Assembly: GCA_016110215.1 (NCBI GenBank)
Contig: JADWQD010000003.1
Coordinates: 868,001-932,000 of the forward strand
DNA length: 64,000 nucleotides
Source: Capronia americana
Lineage: Eukaryota > Ascomycota > Eurotiomycetes > Chaetothyriales > Herpotrichiellaceae
Reading direction: 5' to 3'
The translations under genes and the position numbers were made by a program. This document shows, one piece after another, positions 40,620 to 51,173 of the stretch (position 1 is the stretch's first letter; every line of letters begins with the position of its first letter). Below the pieces are notes generated by a model. The model was not told the DNA's origin and did no database searches. It saw only the letters and a list, made by a program, of their open reading frames with translations.

Positions 40620-43600
40620 TTACAATTCCCTCCCGCTAACAGCCCGAGTGGTGATGACCCTCCCAGGCACATGCTGCTGCCAGGCCATGCTAGACATGAT
40701 GGCCAAGGTATCGTTCGGATCTGCGCCCATGTCTGTCATGCTCGTAAAGCCAGAGAAGTAGAAGCCTAGTACTACCACCAGGTAGGTCAGAACCAGAATG
40801 CTGCCTTTGAAGTAATTGCTCTTGCCTTCTCCTGACATGTAGCTGAGGAGGAAGACGCAAAGAATGATCGTGACCATATCCCATTGAGGGAAGATCAGAT
40901 TGAAGGTATGGTCAATCAGCTCGCTGGGATCGATGAACTGCCAGCGCAATGCTGTAAACAGAACCAGAGCAGGGAGCTGAAGTAAGCACACCTGCAACGC
41001 GTAGGCCGAGCCAATCTCCATGCTGAGAGCGATATTGCCGTTCATCGCAAACGATATACCGTTCAGGAATTCGGTCGTGTTGGGTACGAGCGCAAACAGG
41101 GTGATGCCGAGGAATTTCTCGTCGATGTCCACAGACTCGAGGACCACGTCAACAGTGTCGACTAGGATCTCTGCCACAATCGCGTAAGCGAGCGTTGCCG
41201 TGAGAAGAATGATGGAAGACTTTGCTCGGGACCAATTGGGAGCATCATGCCCACCACCTTCTGCCGGTGGTGGCGCAGCTTGCTCCACTGCAGCATTCGG
41301 ATAGCCGTCCTCTGCCATGGTATCTCTGCGCACAACTGAAGGCTTCTGACCTTTCACAGTATCTGTTTTGTACGCATGCGTTGCTTGCCACGAAGCGCGG
41401 TTGGGATGATTGACAGCATCCCGAGTCGCGATGGTAGCGGCAGTGGCAGCCAGTTCTGCGACTTGGCGCACAAAATTATTGTTGTCTTCCTCCGACAAAC
41501 CGGGAACCACAGGATACAGGGAGGGACTCGGCAGGTCATCAGGTCCGTGTCTCGATTTTGGAGGGACAAGATGCGGCAAGTCACCCTTGTTTTGATGGTC
41601 GGCTGCCGACAATTGCGACGTGGTTTCGTGAGCCCCGGAGCCATCTCGATCAAGAATGCCGTCACCGTGAGGAAGTCCTGCTGATTGTAGGGACTGGCCC
41701 AAAATCCTTCTGTACAACTGGGACTCTCTTATAGCTGATTTGGGCAAATATCCGTCAGGTTTTGGCAGGGTCTGGGAATTGAAAACACTCTGGTGTCGAG
41801 TATCCATTGGGCTCACACCTGCAGTGGGGGGAGCTTGAGGCTTCTTTTCCTCATCGGTGCTCCAGATGATAGCGGCATGTGTCCGCAAGGTGAAGAGCAG
41901 TCCAATTATGTAGGACGAGAAGAGGAGAATGGCAGCGATCCAACAGTAAGGCCGGACCGCCTTGACGAAGAAATCGTCTGTGACCGCAGGCAGTTGACGA
42001 AAATAGCATTGTCGACAATCCCTCGGGGCCTCGACATCTCCGGCCGTGCATGTCCGGCAGATCAGCTCATGACTCCCGTATATCTTGTAGAACAGAGTAG
42101 GGCCGAATGCTGCTATAACAGCGAACAGCAACATGGTTGAAGTGGCGCTGGCCGACCTTACGTTAAACCGCTGGGTCTTCCGCTTGATCGCACCAAAGCA
42201 CATCGACAGGCCAGGAAGGAGCAGAATGCCCGCCAGAATGCTGCCGATGATGCTCCCTTCCACCAGAGAAGCCTTTCCCTCGTTAAGCGCGATGCAGTAA
42301 AGGTACACTTCAACAATGGTCGAGAAAAAAGCGTTGACTGCGGCTCCCATTCCCATGGACGACTGAGCTGATATTGAAGCGACTGCCTGGCCAATGAAAT
42401 ATGCCAGCGGGATGATGGAGATGAGTGCCAGCGTGAACATGAGGGCCGGACTGGTGAGCCAGAAATCCAAGCCAGCAGCCACCTTGAGGACGAAGTAGTC
42501 GAAGATGACGAATGCGACGACGGCCAGGAAATTGATGAGGAAAATATTGGTCCCGTCGATCGTGTACTTCCAGTATTTGATACCAACCGCTCGGTAGGTA
42601 CAGAGAAGGATTGACGTGGGTTTCGTGGAGCTCCTAACATGTGAAACGTCACGGTGGAACGTTAGGGATAGTGGTCGTTTCCGTAGGTGATAGAACAGGA
42701 TCAAGGTGACACGGCCCATGGGGATCCAGAAAACCATCAGCCAGCATATCAGCGATACCAGCAACATCAGCGGGGCGACGTTGAAATAGAAGAAGATGAA
42801 AAACATGACCCGGCCTAAGGTCCACTGGCCGCGTCCGAAGAGACGTCGCTTCGATTTGGCGTTGACACCGACGCCGGTGTCCTGTCTGTCCGCTCTTGCG
42901 CCTCGGTCCAACAGGCTGTCGCTTTCACTGGCAGAATCTATACTGTTTCGATGTCGGCCAACGAGGGACCCAGTGTGGGTGAGTATTGGTCCGAACATGA
43001 GTCGACCATACTCGAGATCTCCGCTCTGCCATCGTTCGTATTCGCTAATGCTTCGACCTTCACCTTCGTCTTCTTCCACGTAGTTCTCGTCTTGTTCAAG
43101 CCTCACGAACTTGCCAAAGGGCCAGAACAGATAGTTGGCCAAGCCCAGGAACACTCTGCCGTATGCGACCGCGCTAGAGTCAAAGGCAAATAGATAGCAG
43201 ATGAGGGCTCCAACAAGGGCAGCAGCACTCAGCCACCAGCCGAAGAGAACCGTCCACAGGCAATTGAAGAACCACAACCAGGTACTCACGATCTGACTGG
43301 GTGAGGAATGGATATCTTCTTCAGCACCTTTTTCGACAGATCTGCTTTTCTTGTATAGAGCGGGCTTCCATATCCTGATACCAAATGGATGCGTCTCGTT
43401 GATGGCCAGCTGCCGGTCTCTCAAGGTGAAGCTCTCAGTATCACTTACATCCGCATCTTCCGACTCTTCGAGCGGTTCTTCCTCTACCTCGGGTTCGGCC
43501 TCTTCTTCGGCTGGGACTGCGGACTCCTGTGAAACAGGCTCTTCTACCTCCTCTTCAGCGGAATCGACACGCGCCAACAGAGGAGGGGCGGCAGCAGTCC

Positions 43601-44096
43601 GACGACGGACAGTGGAATGTGATCGGTTTAAGGTGGGAAATGACTGAGTAGTGGGTGTGTGAAGCTCCCGGTCTTCCACAACTTCGTCAGGATCATCGTC
43701 GACCGAGAAATGCTCGCCTCGATGGGGTAGCTGTCTCCGAGTTGAGATCCTTCTCATCATCGGCGGAGGTTTGCGGACTCGGGTAGTCTGAGGCGATAGG
43801 ACAGGCATGGTGGAAGGTGTGTCTGGAGCCTCGTCAGAACGGTAGGTGCTACACGGTCTTTGACTGCTCGAACCAGGAGCATTGCTGCCGAGAGTGCCTG
43901 CTTGCTGGTCAGAATACCTCTCACCAATGGAGCTCCCGCACGTACCATAGTCACGTCGAATTGTGGTGTCTCCTTCGTCTTGAGATCGCAATTCTGCCCC
44001 TGCCGAGGCTGCGATTGACGATGATCTTGTGGTAGATTGGACATCTTGCGCGAGTCTCTCGTCGGAGCTTCTTGGAGGATAGTCGCTGGATGACAT
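40620..44096 (-). CDS. Vnx1-like vacuolar cation/H+ antiporter (CaCA family)
   Basis: Large Na_Ca_ex-type exchanger; chosen start MSSSDYPPRSSDERL at 44096 (1158 aa), since the frame upstream opens only with GTG. Seen: a long disordered, acidic and Ser-rich cytosolic N-tail (about 250 residues, with a Glu-rich block VEEPVSQESAVPAEEEAEPEVEEE), then hydrophobic helices. The first alpha-repeat is about GMGAAVNAFFSTIVEVYLYCIALN and GSIIGSILAGILLLPGLSMCFGA; a cytosolic loop follows, and the second alpha-repeat is FLGITLFALVPNTTEFLNGISFAMNGNIALSMEIGSAYALQ. Known yeast Vnx1: Na+, K+/H+ exchange at the vacuole. Intronless over the whole length. The final 20 residues (QQHVPGRVITTRAVSGREL) look atypical, so a late intron or altered C-end is possible. 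Confidence 0.88.
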   Translation of the reverse strand: MSSSDYPPRSSDERLAQDVQSTTRSSSIAASAGAELRSQDEGDTTIRRDYGTCGSSIGERYSDQQAGTLGSNAPGSSSQRPCSTYRSDEAPDTPSTMPVLSPQTTRVRKPPPMMRRISTRRQLPHRGEHFSVDDDPDEVVEDRELHTPTTQSFPTLNRSHSTVRRRTAAAPPLLARVDSAEEEVEEPVSQESAVPAEEEAEPEVEEEPLEESEDADVSDTESFTLRDRQLAINETHPFGIRIWKPALYKKSRSVEKGAEEDIHSSPSQIVSTWLWFFNCLWTVLFGWWLSAAALVGALICYLFAFDSSAVAYGRVFLGLANYLFWPFGKFVRLEQDENYVEEDEGEGRSISEYERWQSGDLEYGRLMFGPILTHTGSLVGRHRNSIDSASESDSLLDRGARADRQDTGVGVNAKSKRRLFGRGQWTLGRVMFFIFFYFNVAPLMLLVSLICWLMVFWIPMGRVTLILFYHLRKRPLSLTFHRDVSHVRSSTKPTSILLCTYRAVGIKYWKYTIDGTNIFLINFLAVVAFVIFDYFVLKVAAGLDFWLTSPALMFTLALISIIPLAYFIGQAVASISAQSSMGMGAAVNAFFSTIVEVYLYCIALNEGKASLVEGSIIGSILAGILLLPGLSMCFGAIKRKTQRFNVRSASATSTMLLFAVIAAFGPTLFYKIYGSHELICRTCTAGDVEAPRDCRQCYFRQLPAVTDDFFVKAVRPYCWIAAILLFSSYIIGLLFTLRTHAAIIWSTDEEKKPQAPPTAGVSPMDTRHQSVFNSQTLPKPDGYLPKSAIRESQLYRRILGQSLQSAGLPHGDGILDRDGSGAHETTSQLSAADHQNKGDLPHLVPPKSRHGPDDLPSPSLYPVVPGLSEEDNNNFVRQVAELAATAATIATRDAVNHPNRASWQATHAYKTDTVKGQKPSVVRRDTMAEDGYPNAAVEQAAPPPAEGGGHDAPNWSRAKSSIILLTATLAYAIVAEILVDTVDVVLESVDIDEKFLGITLFALVPNTTEFLNGISFAMNGNIALSMEIGSAYALQVCLLQLPALVLFTALRWQFIDPSELIDHTFNLIFPQWDMVTIILCVFLLSYMSGEGKSNYFKGSILVLTYLVVVLGFYFSGFTSMTDMGADPNDTLAIMSSMAWQQHVPGRVITTRAVSGREL

Positions 44097-45106
44097 CCTG
44101 ACTGTCCCAACCTTCTCTCTAGCAGTTACTGGATGCACCGGCGAACTTGCAGGACCTTGTTCTATAAACTTGCAGGGCCCGTCAGGCAGGAGGGCACACA
44201 GGCCAGTAGATGCCTAGTTAAGGCCCGGGCACGCATCAGATGAGCAGCGAGAAGATAGTCATATGATCGGTCGATAAGAAGGCACTCTTTACATTAGGTG
44301 AGGAAGTGACCGAAGTTGAGGGGGTGTGGGAACAAGGCCCGCAGGGAAATGAATGTAGTGTGTCCCGGAGATATTGATAGCAGAGCTGAGGTTCTCTTAT
44401 TACTGGGCACAGATGATGAGTGGTAGGTGATCGTCGGCCTGCAATCGCTGTGCAGAAGGAAATTGTGAATCGGGGCCAGAATAACACGTCAATTGGCGCA
44501 CGTGCGTTATCCCGCAGCAAGTCAAATACGACGCGATGGAGCTGGAGCAACCCCAGACCTTGGAGATGTCAAATGAAGCTGCGGGTGCTTGCAGCTTGCA
44601 GCAAGGTATGACGGATGGTTTTGCAGTGGTGCAGTGGAGCAGTCAGAGAGCGTGTGATGCCCAGCAGCAGGCTGATGTGTGCAACTTGATGGGGGTGGTG
44701 GTTGTTGTTGTGGGCGGCACATGTTGTCCTCCCTTTTAGGCACCGTGGGTACCCAAAGAGGCGAGCCGGCTTCCCGAGCCACCGAAGTTGACGCCCAAAA
44801 AGAAGTTTGGTTAAGGTGGAGTTGGCTAGCACCTCCGGTTACTCGTACTCAGGCTCGGCGGCCACGGAACCTTCGCCGTACGAGTACGAGTCCTCGTATG
44901 GCTAGCCGCGATTAACGCCAACAGCCGCCGCCTCAGGCTCCGAAGCGCAGTCGCGTCCATCACTTCAAGTCGCCTTTACCAATTACCATCATCGTCCACA
45001 GGTTTCCTCCAACACCACGTCCCATCATCTCGACCCTCTTAGGCTCCAATTTCCATACCAACTGCCGAGACAGGTCTACCTCGATCCCTTATAGCATTCG
45101 ATCACC
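44097..45106. promoter_or_regulatory. Divergent promoter region, Vnx1-like / Rpt6
   Basis: 1.0 kb between the two ATGs. Contains the inverted repeat ACTCGTACTC (44841-44850) / GAGTACGAGT (44882-44891). I found no exact GGTGGCAAA proteasome box. No credible ORF. Confidence 0.45.
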
Positions 45107-46329
45107 ATGGCGCTCGATAACTTCTACCACAACAAAATCGAATCCCTCAAGCTTGAAATCATTCAAGGTCAAGCCGTTTTGCGGCGCTTAGAAGCACAAC
45201 GAAATGACTACAACTCAAGAGTGCGCCTGCTGCGAGAAGAGTTGGGATTGCTGCAACAGCCCGGCTCATACGTCGGCGAAGTGGTCAAGGTGATGGGAAC
45301 TAAGAAAGTCCTCGTCAAAGTGCATCCGGAAGGCAAATATGGTAATGAGGACATTCCACCTTCATTTCTACCCGAGGCTCACAAATTGGTGCAGTTGTTG
45401 ATATTGCCGACAGCGTGGACATCTCAAAGTTGACTGTCGGCAAGCGGGTGTCCCTCCTGTCCGACTCGTACAAGCTCGAAAAGATGCTTCCTTCATCCGT
45501 CGATCCTCTGGTGTCTCTTATGATGGTTGAAAAGGTCCCGGACAGCACTTACGACATGATTGGTGGTCTAGATCAGCAGATCAAGGAGATCAAAGAAGTC
45601 ATCGAACTCGGCCTCAACCACCCGGAACTCTTCGAATCGCTCGGCATCGCTCAGCCGAAAGGTGTCCTGCTGTATGGACCGCCCGGGACAGGAAAGACCC
45701 TGCTTGCCCGCGCCGTCGCCCACCATGCCGACTGCAAGTTCATCAGAGTTTCAGGGTCGGAACTGGTTCAGAAATACATTGGCGAAGGAAGCAGGATGGT
45801 CAGAGAACTGTTTGTTATGGCAAGAGAACACGCACCCAGCATCATTTTCATGGATGAAATCGACAGCATAGGCTCTAGCCGTGTGGAAGGCAGCAGTGGC
45901 GGTGACTCGGAAGTGCAGCGGACGATGTTGGAATTATTGAATCAGCTGGACGGTTTCGAGCCCACGAAAAACATCAAGGTCATCATGGCCACCAATCGAC
46001 TGGATATTTTGGATCCCGCCCTCCTCCGACCTGGCCGTATTGATCGCAAGATCGAATTTCCCCCGCCAACTGTCGAAGCAAGGGCTGATATCCTGAGGAT
46101 CCACTCCAGGAGCATGAACCTGACCAGAGGCATCGATCTAAAGAAGATCGCTGAGAAGATGAACGGTTGCTCCGGTGCAGAACTGAAGGGTGTATGCACA
46201 GAAGCTGGAATGTTCGCCTTGCGAGAACGAAGAGTGCATGTCACGCAAGAAGACTTTGATCTGGCAACGGCAAAGGTCCTCAACAAGCACGACGACAAGG
46301 AGGTGTCGCTGGGCAAGTTATGGAAGTAG
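45107..46329 (+). CDS. RPT6: 26S proteasome regulatory ATPase Rpt6
   Basis: One of six AAA+ ATPases of the 19S base that unfold substrates into the 20S core. Exons 45107-45341 and 45395-46329 (53-nt intron) give 389 aa. Seen: N-terminal coiled coil (KIESLKLEIIQGQAVLRRLEAQR), OB domain (YVGEVVKVMGTKKVLVKVHPEGKYVVDIA), Walker A GPPGTGKT at 173-180, pore loop KYIGEG at 205-210, Walker B IIFMDEID at 228-235, SRH NRLDILDPALLRPGRID, and C-terminus LGKLWK. Slightly shorter at the N-terminus than yeast Rpt6 (405 aa). Confidence 0.97.
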
Positions 46330-46573
46330 GAAGCCATTTTCTACGGTTGGGGTTTCTGTTTCTGCATAGCGACCAGTGTAATACTACTAGTAGCAAGGCG
46401 GCCAGAAAAGGAACAAAGGATAGAAGGAGTGCTCCATTGCTGGATTGGATGAGCCGTTCATCACTGCCATGGGGTCTAGGTTGTGTCTAAATGTCTATGC
46501 CCCTGACCTCCCATCCGTATTTTCATTCCTTGTCCACTCGCGCGCCCCCCATGTCCACCACTTCATCATCTTC

Positions 46574-47524
46574 TTAATGCTCATACTCCATGGGTCCCTT
46601 GATAAACCCCCAGAACTCCTCGACCAACTCTCGCTGTCCCTTCCTGCCCTCGGCGCCCCTGACGGCGAGGTACTTGCGATGATCAACCGGAATCTCCCAC
46701 TGGCCGGGGTTCCCATCCACAATGAGGCCTCCGGCCTCCTTGAGAACGACCCAGCCAGCACAGACATCCCAGGCCCAGCACCCTCCCTCCCAGTACGCGT
46801 CTAAGGTCCCCTCGGCCACACCGCAGAGATTCAAGGCGGCAGACCCCAGCGCGCGAGCGGAATGCACCATTGCGCCGCCCTCGTCCTTACTCGCCCCCAA
46901 CGCGGCCCACGTGTCGACTTTGGTCCTCCAATTCTGACCGCTCCGATCGCTCCCGTACTCGATGGCCACCACGCACCCATCCAACCCGGCCAACGGGGCC
47001 GGGTACCTGAGCGGTAACTGTCGATCCTCTGCGCCTCCGTCTCCTTGCCCGCTGTGGTCGTCGTCGCGAATCGTCCGCAAAAACGATCCCTGGCCCTTCA
47101 CCGCGTGGTACAGCCGGCGCGTGAAGGGGTTGAAGACCACGCCGACGACGGGCTCCCGGCCCACCGCGAACCCCAGCGACACCGAAACGTACGGCCAGCC
47201 GTGCACGAAGTTCGTCGTCCCGTCGATGGGGTCGACGACGAAGGTCGGTCCGGCGCCCAGCTTCTGCCCGGCCACGTACGTCTCTTCGCCCATGAAGTCG
47301 AAGTCCGGGTACGCGGCTCTCAGCTCCGACGAGATGAAGTCCTCGACCGCCTTGTCCGTCTCGGTCACGAGGTCGGCTGAGTTCTTCTTCGTCGAGAGGC
47401 TGCCGCTGCCGCTGCCGTCGGAGAGCAACGAGGTCGTGGCCGAAGCGCGTGTGATCATCGAACCGGCCTTGATGGCGATGGCGATCAAATGATCCCGCAG
47501 CGCGAGGAGATCGATGTCGGCCAT
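46574..47524 (-). CDS. Inositol-1-monophosphatase
   Basis: Mg2+-dependent, lithium-sensitive-type phosphatase hydrolysing inositol monophosphate. Intronless, 316 aa. Seen: metal-binding GEE at 79-81, DPIDGTTNF at 98-106, and the second family motif WDVCAGWVVLKEAGG at 252-266. Quinic-acid-cluster paralogues (qutG) share these motifs, but nothing in the neighbourhood suggests quinate metabolism. An insert around 151-175 is rich in Gly and Asp. Convergent with RPT6 (245 bp between stops). Confidence 0.95.
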   Translation of the reverse strand: MADIDLLALRDHLIAIAIKAGSMITRASATTSLLSDGSGSGSLSTKKNSADLVTETDKAVEDFISSELRAAYPDFDFMGEETYVAGQKLGAGPTFVVDPIDGTTNFVHGWPYVSVSLGFAVGREPVVGVVFNPFTRRLYHAVKGQGSFLRTIRDDDHSGQGDGGAEDRQLPLRYPAPLAGLDGCVVAIEYGSDRSGQNWRTKVDTWAALGASKDEGGAMVHSARALGSAALNLCGVAEGTLDAYWEGGCWAWDVCAGWVVLKEAGGLIVDGNPGQWEIPVDHRKYLAVRGAEGRKGQRELVEEFWGFIKGPMEYEH

Positions 47525-48022
47525 CTTTTTGTCTTTGTGTGTGTTCCTGTTTCGGCTGTACCCAGTTCTGTTGTTCCGTGTACCTGTAGTCGTGCGCAGA
47601 ATTGACCGATTGCCTTATGACATTATGAGCGGCAAAGGGTTACAGGAGCAGATAAATGAGATGAGTTCTGGCTTTTGTTACCTGTGTGCCTGTGTAACTA
47701 ATTATTTACCTTGCATTTCAAAGTTTTGGGGGAATCACCAATCGACCTGGGCCTTGTGTCGCGGAGGTTGCCATCATTGGCTAAACACCTCGCCCCGTCG
47801 CGAAAGCTTGAGATTCATTTTCACGCCTAAAATTCTAGATAGCCCATATGTAACGAGGCATGCGTTAAAGGTAATGTGTGAGTATATATCTGTATTTCAC
47901 AGTTGTGCAAATATCATACATACAATGGTATATACAGTTGATCATGGAACGTTCATCGCATCGCTTGCTTATGCACAGGAAATATTTCCATAAGAATCCA
48001 AGGGAAAGAGAAATTCGTCATG
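47525..48022. other. Intergenic (498 bp)
   Basis: AT-richer spacer between two minus-strand genes. No gene was seen. Confidence 0.55.
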
Positions 48023-49165
48023 TCATGAAAGCGCACTCTCTGGTGAAACCTGATTCGCACGAGCATCTTGATACCTCGATCCAGGCCGATCTTCACCGCC
48101 ATAGATATCACTGTCCTCTGAAACCTCGCTTACACTCCTGCTATGCTGGCCCGCGGGTAGTGGAACCGCCATCCCAATAGCAGAGGCAGTATCGCCTCCT
48201 ACCCGACTTGGATCCCACTGCAAGGGTTTCCGTTGCTGTCTAGGAAACGGCCTTCTAGGGTTGCTGAAGCCGAAGGATAGCGGTCTAAAGGGGCGGATTA
48301 ATTGCTCCACGTCGCCCATTCCGAGCCCCTGGTTATTTTGTTGGCGCATACCGAATGAGAGGATAGGGTCGTCGAGGGCTCGGCGATAGGCCGATCGTTC
48401 GAGTCGTGTTTGATTCCAGGTCGAGTATTTTTCTCGGAGGGACTTGTTGTACCGGAAGAGGAGGAACAAGAGGGCGAGGAGGGCGAGGACAGGGAGGATC
48501 ACGGCCGCCGCGATTTCGCCAGGTGAGAGGCTGGCTGTGCTGTTTGATGCAGACGAGGAAGAGGAAGACCCAGAACCCGAACCGGAGCCGGAGCCAGACC
48601 CCCCTTCCGATGAACCACCAGGGTTTGATCCTGAACCTGAATTCGAGCCCGAACCAGAGCTCGTACCAGTACTTGAGGCACCACCATTTCCAGTGGTTGT
48701 TGGGACCACCCCACCCGTTCCTTCGCTAGGGTCTGGCGAGGTGGTGGCAGAGCCCGGAGAGGTTGTTGTCGCGGCCCCAGAAGAGTTTGGATCGTCAGAT
48801 GCACTTGGCGAGACACCTCCTGTGGATAGTTGACTAGCAGTGCCAGATATTGTGATGCTTCCTGTTGGGTCGCTCCCTGTGGCTTGGGTTGTGGCTGTCG
48901 AAACCAATCCACTTTGCGCGGCGCTTGTCCCTACAGAAGCCGTCGAAGGTTGTCGGGTATTTGTAGAGGACGCTGCGGGTGTTGCTCCAGATTGTTTTCC
49001 CGTCGAGTCTGGTCCCGCGAATGCAGTGGTGAAGCTGAGGAGCTCGCTGGCAACGCTTTTCAGAGGTTCGAGTGGGTCGTAGATAGCTCTTTGTTGCAAG
49101 GGAGCAGCCCTGACGGCGCAACGTGTGAAGGTGAGTAACAGAGTTAGAAGCTCTAGGGGCGGCAT
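48023..49165 (-). CDS. Ser/Thr/Gly-rich single-pass membrane protein, wall-sensor-like
   Basis: 380 aa. Seen: signal peptide (MPPLELLTLLLTFTRCAVRAA); an ectodomain of about 190 residues made almost wholly of Ser, Thr, Gly, Ala and Pro, with (GS)n and poly-Ser runs, likely heavily O-mannosylated. One transmembrane helix at about 216-236 (EIAAAVILPVLALLALLFLLF) follows, then a basic cytosolic tail of about 145 residues with RRPFPRQQRK and phosphorylatable RSVSEVSEDSD. The layout is that of Mid2/Wsc-type sensors or other fungal plasma-membrane glycoproteins. There is no WSC cysteine domain, so a specific role is not assigned. Confidence 0.75.
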   Translation of the reverse strand: MPPLELLTLLLTFTRCAVRAAPLQQRAIYDPLEPLKSVASELLSFTTAFAGPDSTGKQSGATPAASSTNTRQPSTASVGTSAAQSGLVSTATTQATGSDPTGSITISGTASQLSTGGVSPSASDDPNSSGAATTTSPGSATTSPDPSEGTGGVVPTTTGNGGASSTGTSSGSGSNSGSGSNPGGSSEGGSGSGSGSGSGSSSSSSASNSTASLSPGEIAAAVILPVLALLALLFLLFRYNKSLREKYSTWNQTRLERSAYRRALDDPILSFGMRQQNNQGLGMGDVEQLIRPFRPLSFGFSNPRRPFPRQQRKPLQWDPSRVGGDTASAIGMAVPLPAGQHSRSVSEVSEDSDIYGGEDRPGSRYQDARANQVSPESALS

Positions 49166-50004
49166 GCTTTTCTGCGGTTGATCTATGCTCTTTGACTGCC
49201 TTCAATCGGGCAACGTGCACGATTGAGATCGGCGCAAGGTTTCGAACAACAACAAACAGGCACGTAGGCTTCGCGGATGAAGTTCGCAGAGAGCAAGCCA
49301 CAGCTTCAAAAGAACTCACCACGATTGGGGCCGTCTCCCTTAGATACTCCCACAAACATTGAGGAACGGAAACGATGGCCATGTACCTGCATTAGGCTCG
49401 CCAGTGGCTGTACTGCGAAAGGCTCAAGCGAATCCATCGCGCGGGGGCTGAGTAGCCGCGAAGGCTCTCACCAATGCCCGTGCGTCAGGCGTTTGCCCAC
49501 GGCTCTTACCAGATGGGAAACGGCAAGTGTTTCAAGAATTTATAGCAAGGCAGAACATCGTTCGTCGGTGGAATTTGAGCGATGAGATCGGGAAGCTTGA
49601 CGGGGAAGTGAGCTGTTTGGTGCCGCATGCTTGGAATGTGGTTTCTTGAAGATGAATGGCTCGTTCCTGATCGCTTAATTTTCTGGAAGGGCTGATGAAA
49701 CCCGCGTCTACTCATGTACACTGTAAGTGAAGTGTCCGGCAAAAGAAGAAGCAGATCGCGCTGTCGTCGAAGAGGACCGTCATTCTGTCCAAAGAACAAA
49801 GTCTAGTACCGTGATTTACCAGCCCTGGATCGAATGAGGAGATTGTCATCCAGTGTGGATGGAAGCTCGAAGGAAGATTGAAGTGTTGATAAGGCGCCCG
49901 ATTCAAGCCTCGGCAGGCGCCGGCGTTAACGAGAACGGCCATGAACTTGACATTCTTTCAATCCGCTAAACGTTGGTTCTCTGTGAGATTGATGACCACT
50001 AGCA
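49166..50004. other. Divergent intergenic region (839 bp)
   Basis: Short overlapping ORFs only. It separates the wall-sensor-like gene and the pterin dehydratase gene. Confidence 0.5.
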
Positions 50005-50841
50005 ATGCTGCAGGTTCATTATGTAGGGAACCGCTGCATTACCCGCACCTTCACAGCATCAATCAGCAGACATGTGAACAAGATGCCGCAACCTAGCTGG
50101 GGGCGGACGGTTCTGCCTCACACTTCATGGCACGCCTCATCTACGTGCAGAAGCTTGTACCTCTCCTCCACTGCTCCAATCCATTTTTCGGCTGACAGAC
50201 AAACTATCAACATCTGTCTGAAAGACGGCAATGTCATCACGCAGAAGTTCTCGCCAACTCCCAAAGCCAACCTTGACAGGCTCGCCAAAGCTCTCAGTGA
50301 GCTCCTCCAGCCCCCAGACCAGCCTCCAGTGATTGAACCTCCGAACAAGGAAGGGGGGGACATACCTGGCATATCATTTGGTTCGGTGGAGTGGTATCTC
50401 GATGCTGAAGGAGACGCCATACACCGACACATCGCCCTTCCCTCGGCCGGTGAACTGGACACGATTGAAGAACTGATCCTGCGCCGAGCGGACGAAATGG
50501 ATCACCACCCACATATAAGCCGAGGGAAGGTTGAAGATGGCGCAGACACTTACATGACTATCACGTGTACAACGCATAGTCCTCGCGGATTAAGTGTTCG
50601 GGACTCGAGGCTGGCGCAAAGAATCACCGAGATTCTCGCTGATTTCAACACTGTCACACCTTCGACATCGGACACCAGGCGGGATCTGGAAGGTGAACAG
50701 CTGAGAATCGCGGCCCTACGTGAGCGCATGGTCGCTGCGAACCGAGTGAAGATCAGCGAAGCCCTCGAGAACTGTGGGTGTGAGACCGCGAAATCTAAGT
50801 CTACCACTCCGCCGCAAGCGTTTTCGAAGGAGCCAGTATAG
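50005..50841 (+). CDS. Pterin-4a-carbinolamine dehydratase-like protein
   Basis: 278 aa, intronless. The C-terminal half carries the PCD/DCoH signature: an acidic/helical lead (ELILRRADEMD), HHP at 167-169, a strand YMTITCTTHSPRGLSVRD with H191 and D200, then LAQRITEI. Known members dehydrate 4a-hydroxytetrahydrobiopterin and recycle pterin cofactor. The N-terminal 60 residues are basic and hydroxylated with few acids (CITRTFTASISRHVNKM...), compatible with a mitochondrial presequence; MPQPSWGRT at residue 27 is an alternative start. A Pro-rich segment (LLQPPDQPPVIEPPNKE) precedes the domain. Larger than the roughly 100-residue bacterial or animal form, as often in fungi. Confidence 0.85.
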   Translation: MLQVHYVGNRCITRTFTASISRHVNKMPQPSWGRTVLPHTSWHASSTCRSLYLSSTAPIHFSADRQTINICLKDGNVITQKFSPTPKANLDRLAKALSELLQPPDQPPVIEPPNKEGGDIPGISFGSVEWYLDAEGDAIHRHIALPSAGELDTIEELILRRADEMDHHPHISRGKVEDGADTYMTITCTTHSPRGLSVRDSRLAQRITEILADFNTVTPSTSDTRRDLEGEQLRIAALRERMVAANRVKISEALENCGCETAKSKSTTPPQAFSKEPV

Positions 50842-51173
50842 GCGTGCTTTTAACGCTTAGAGGCGCTGGTCAAAATTACGGTTCCGGGCGTGAAAGAGGA
50901 GATCTTTCCCTGTTCTCCCTCAGTCGACATGTCTGCAGACGCAACATTATCAATATTTCGTTTGACCGTTATGGCAGGTGCACTATCATGGCAGACCCAC
51001 GAATTACCTCGCCAAATCCCATGTCTATCCTGTGCAATCCAACGCCACTTTGTGCATGAATATGCCGCCTGACCTCTTCTCCCATATGGACGCGACCAAA
51101 ATATTTACAGCGAAGCTCGGTCGACGCTTCTTTCCTGCACGATTCGACCATTTTTTCGCAAACAAGGATCTCT
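50842..51173. other. Convergent intergenic region (332 bp)
   Basis: Between the stops of the pterin dehydratase and ERG25 genes. Nothing recognised. Confidence 0.55.
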
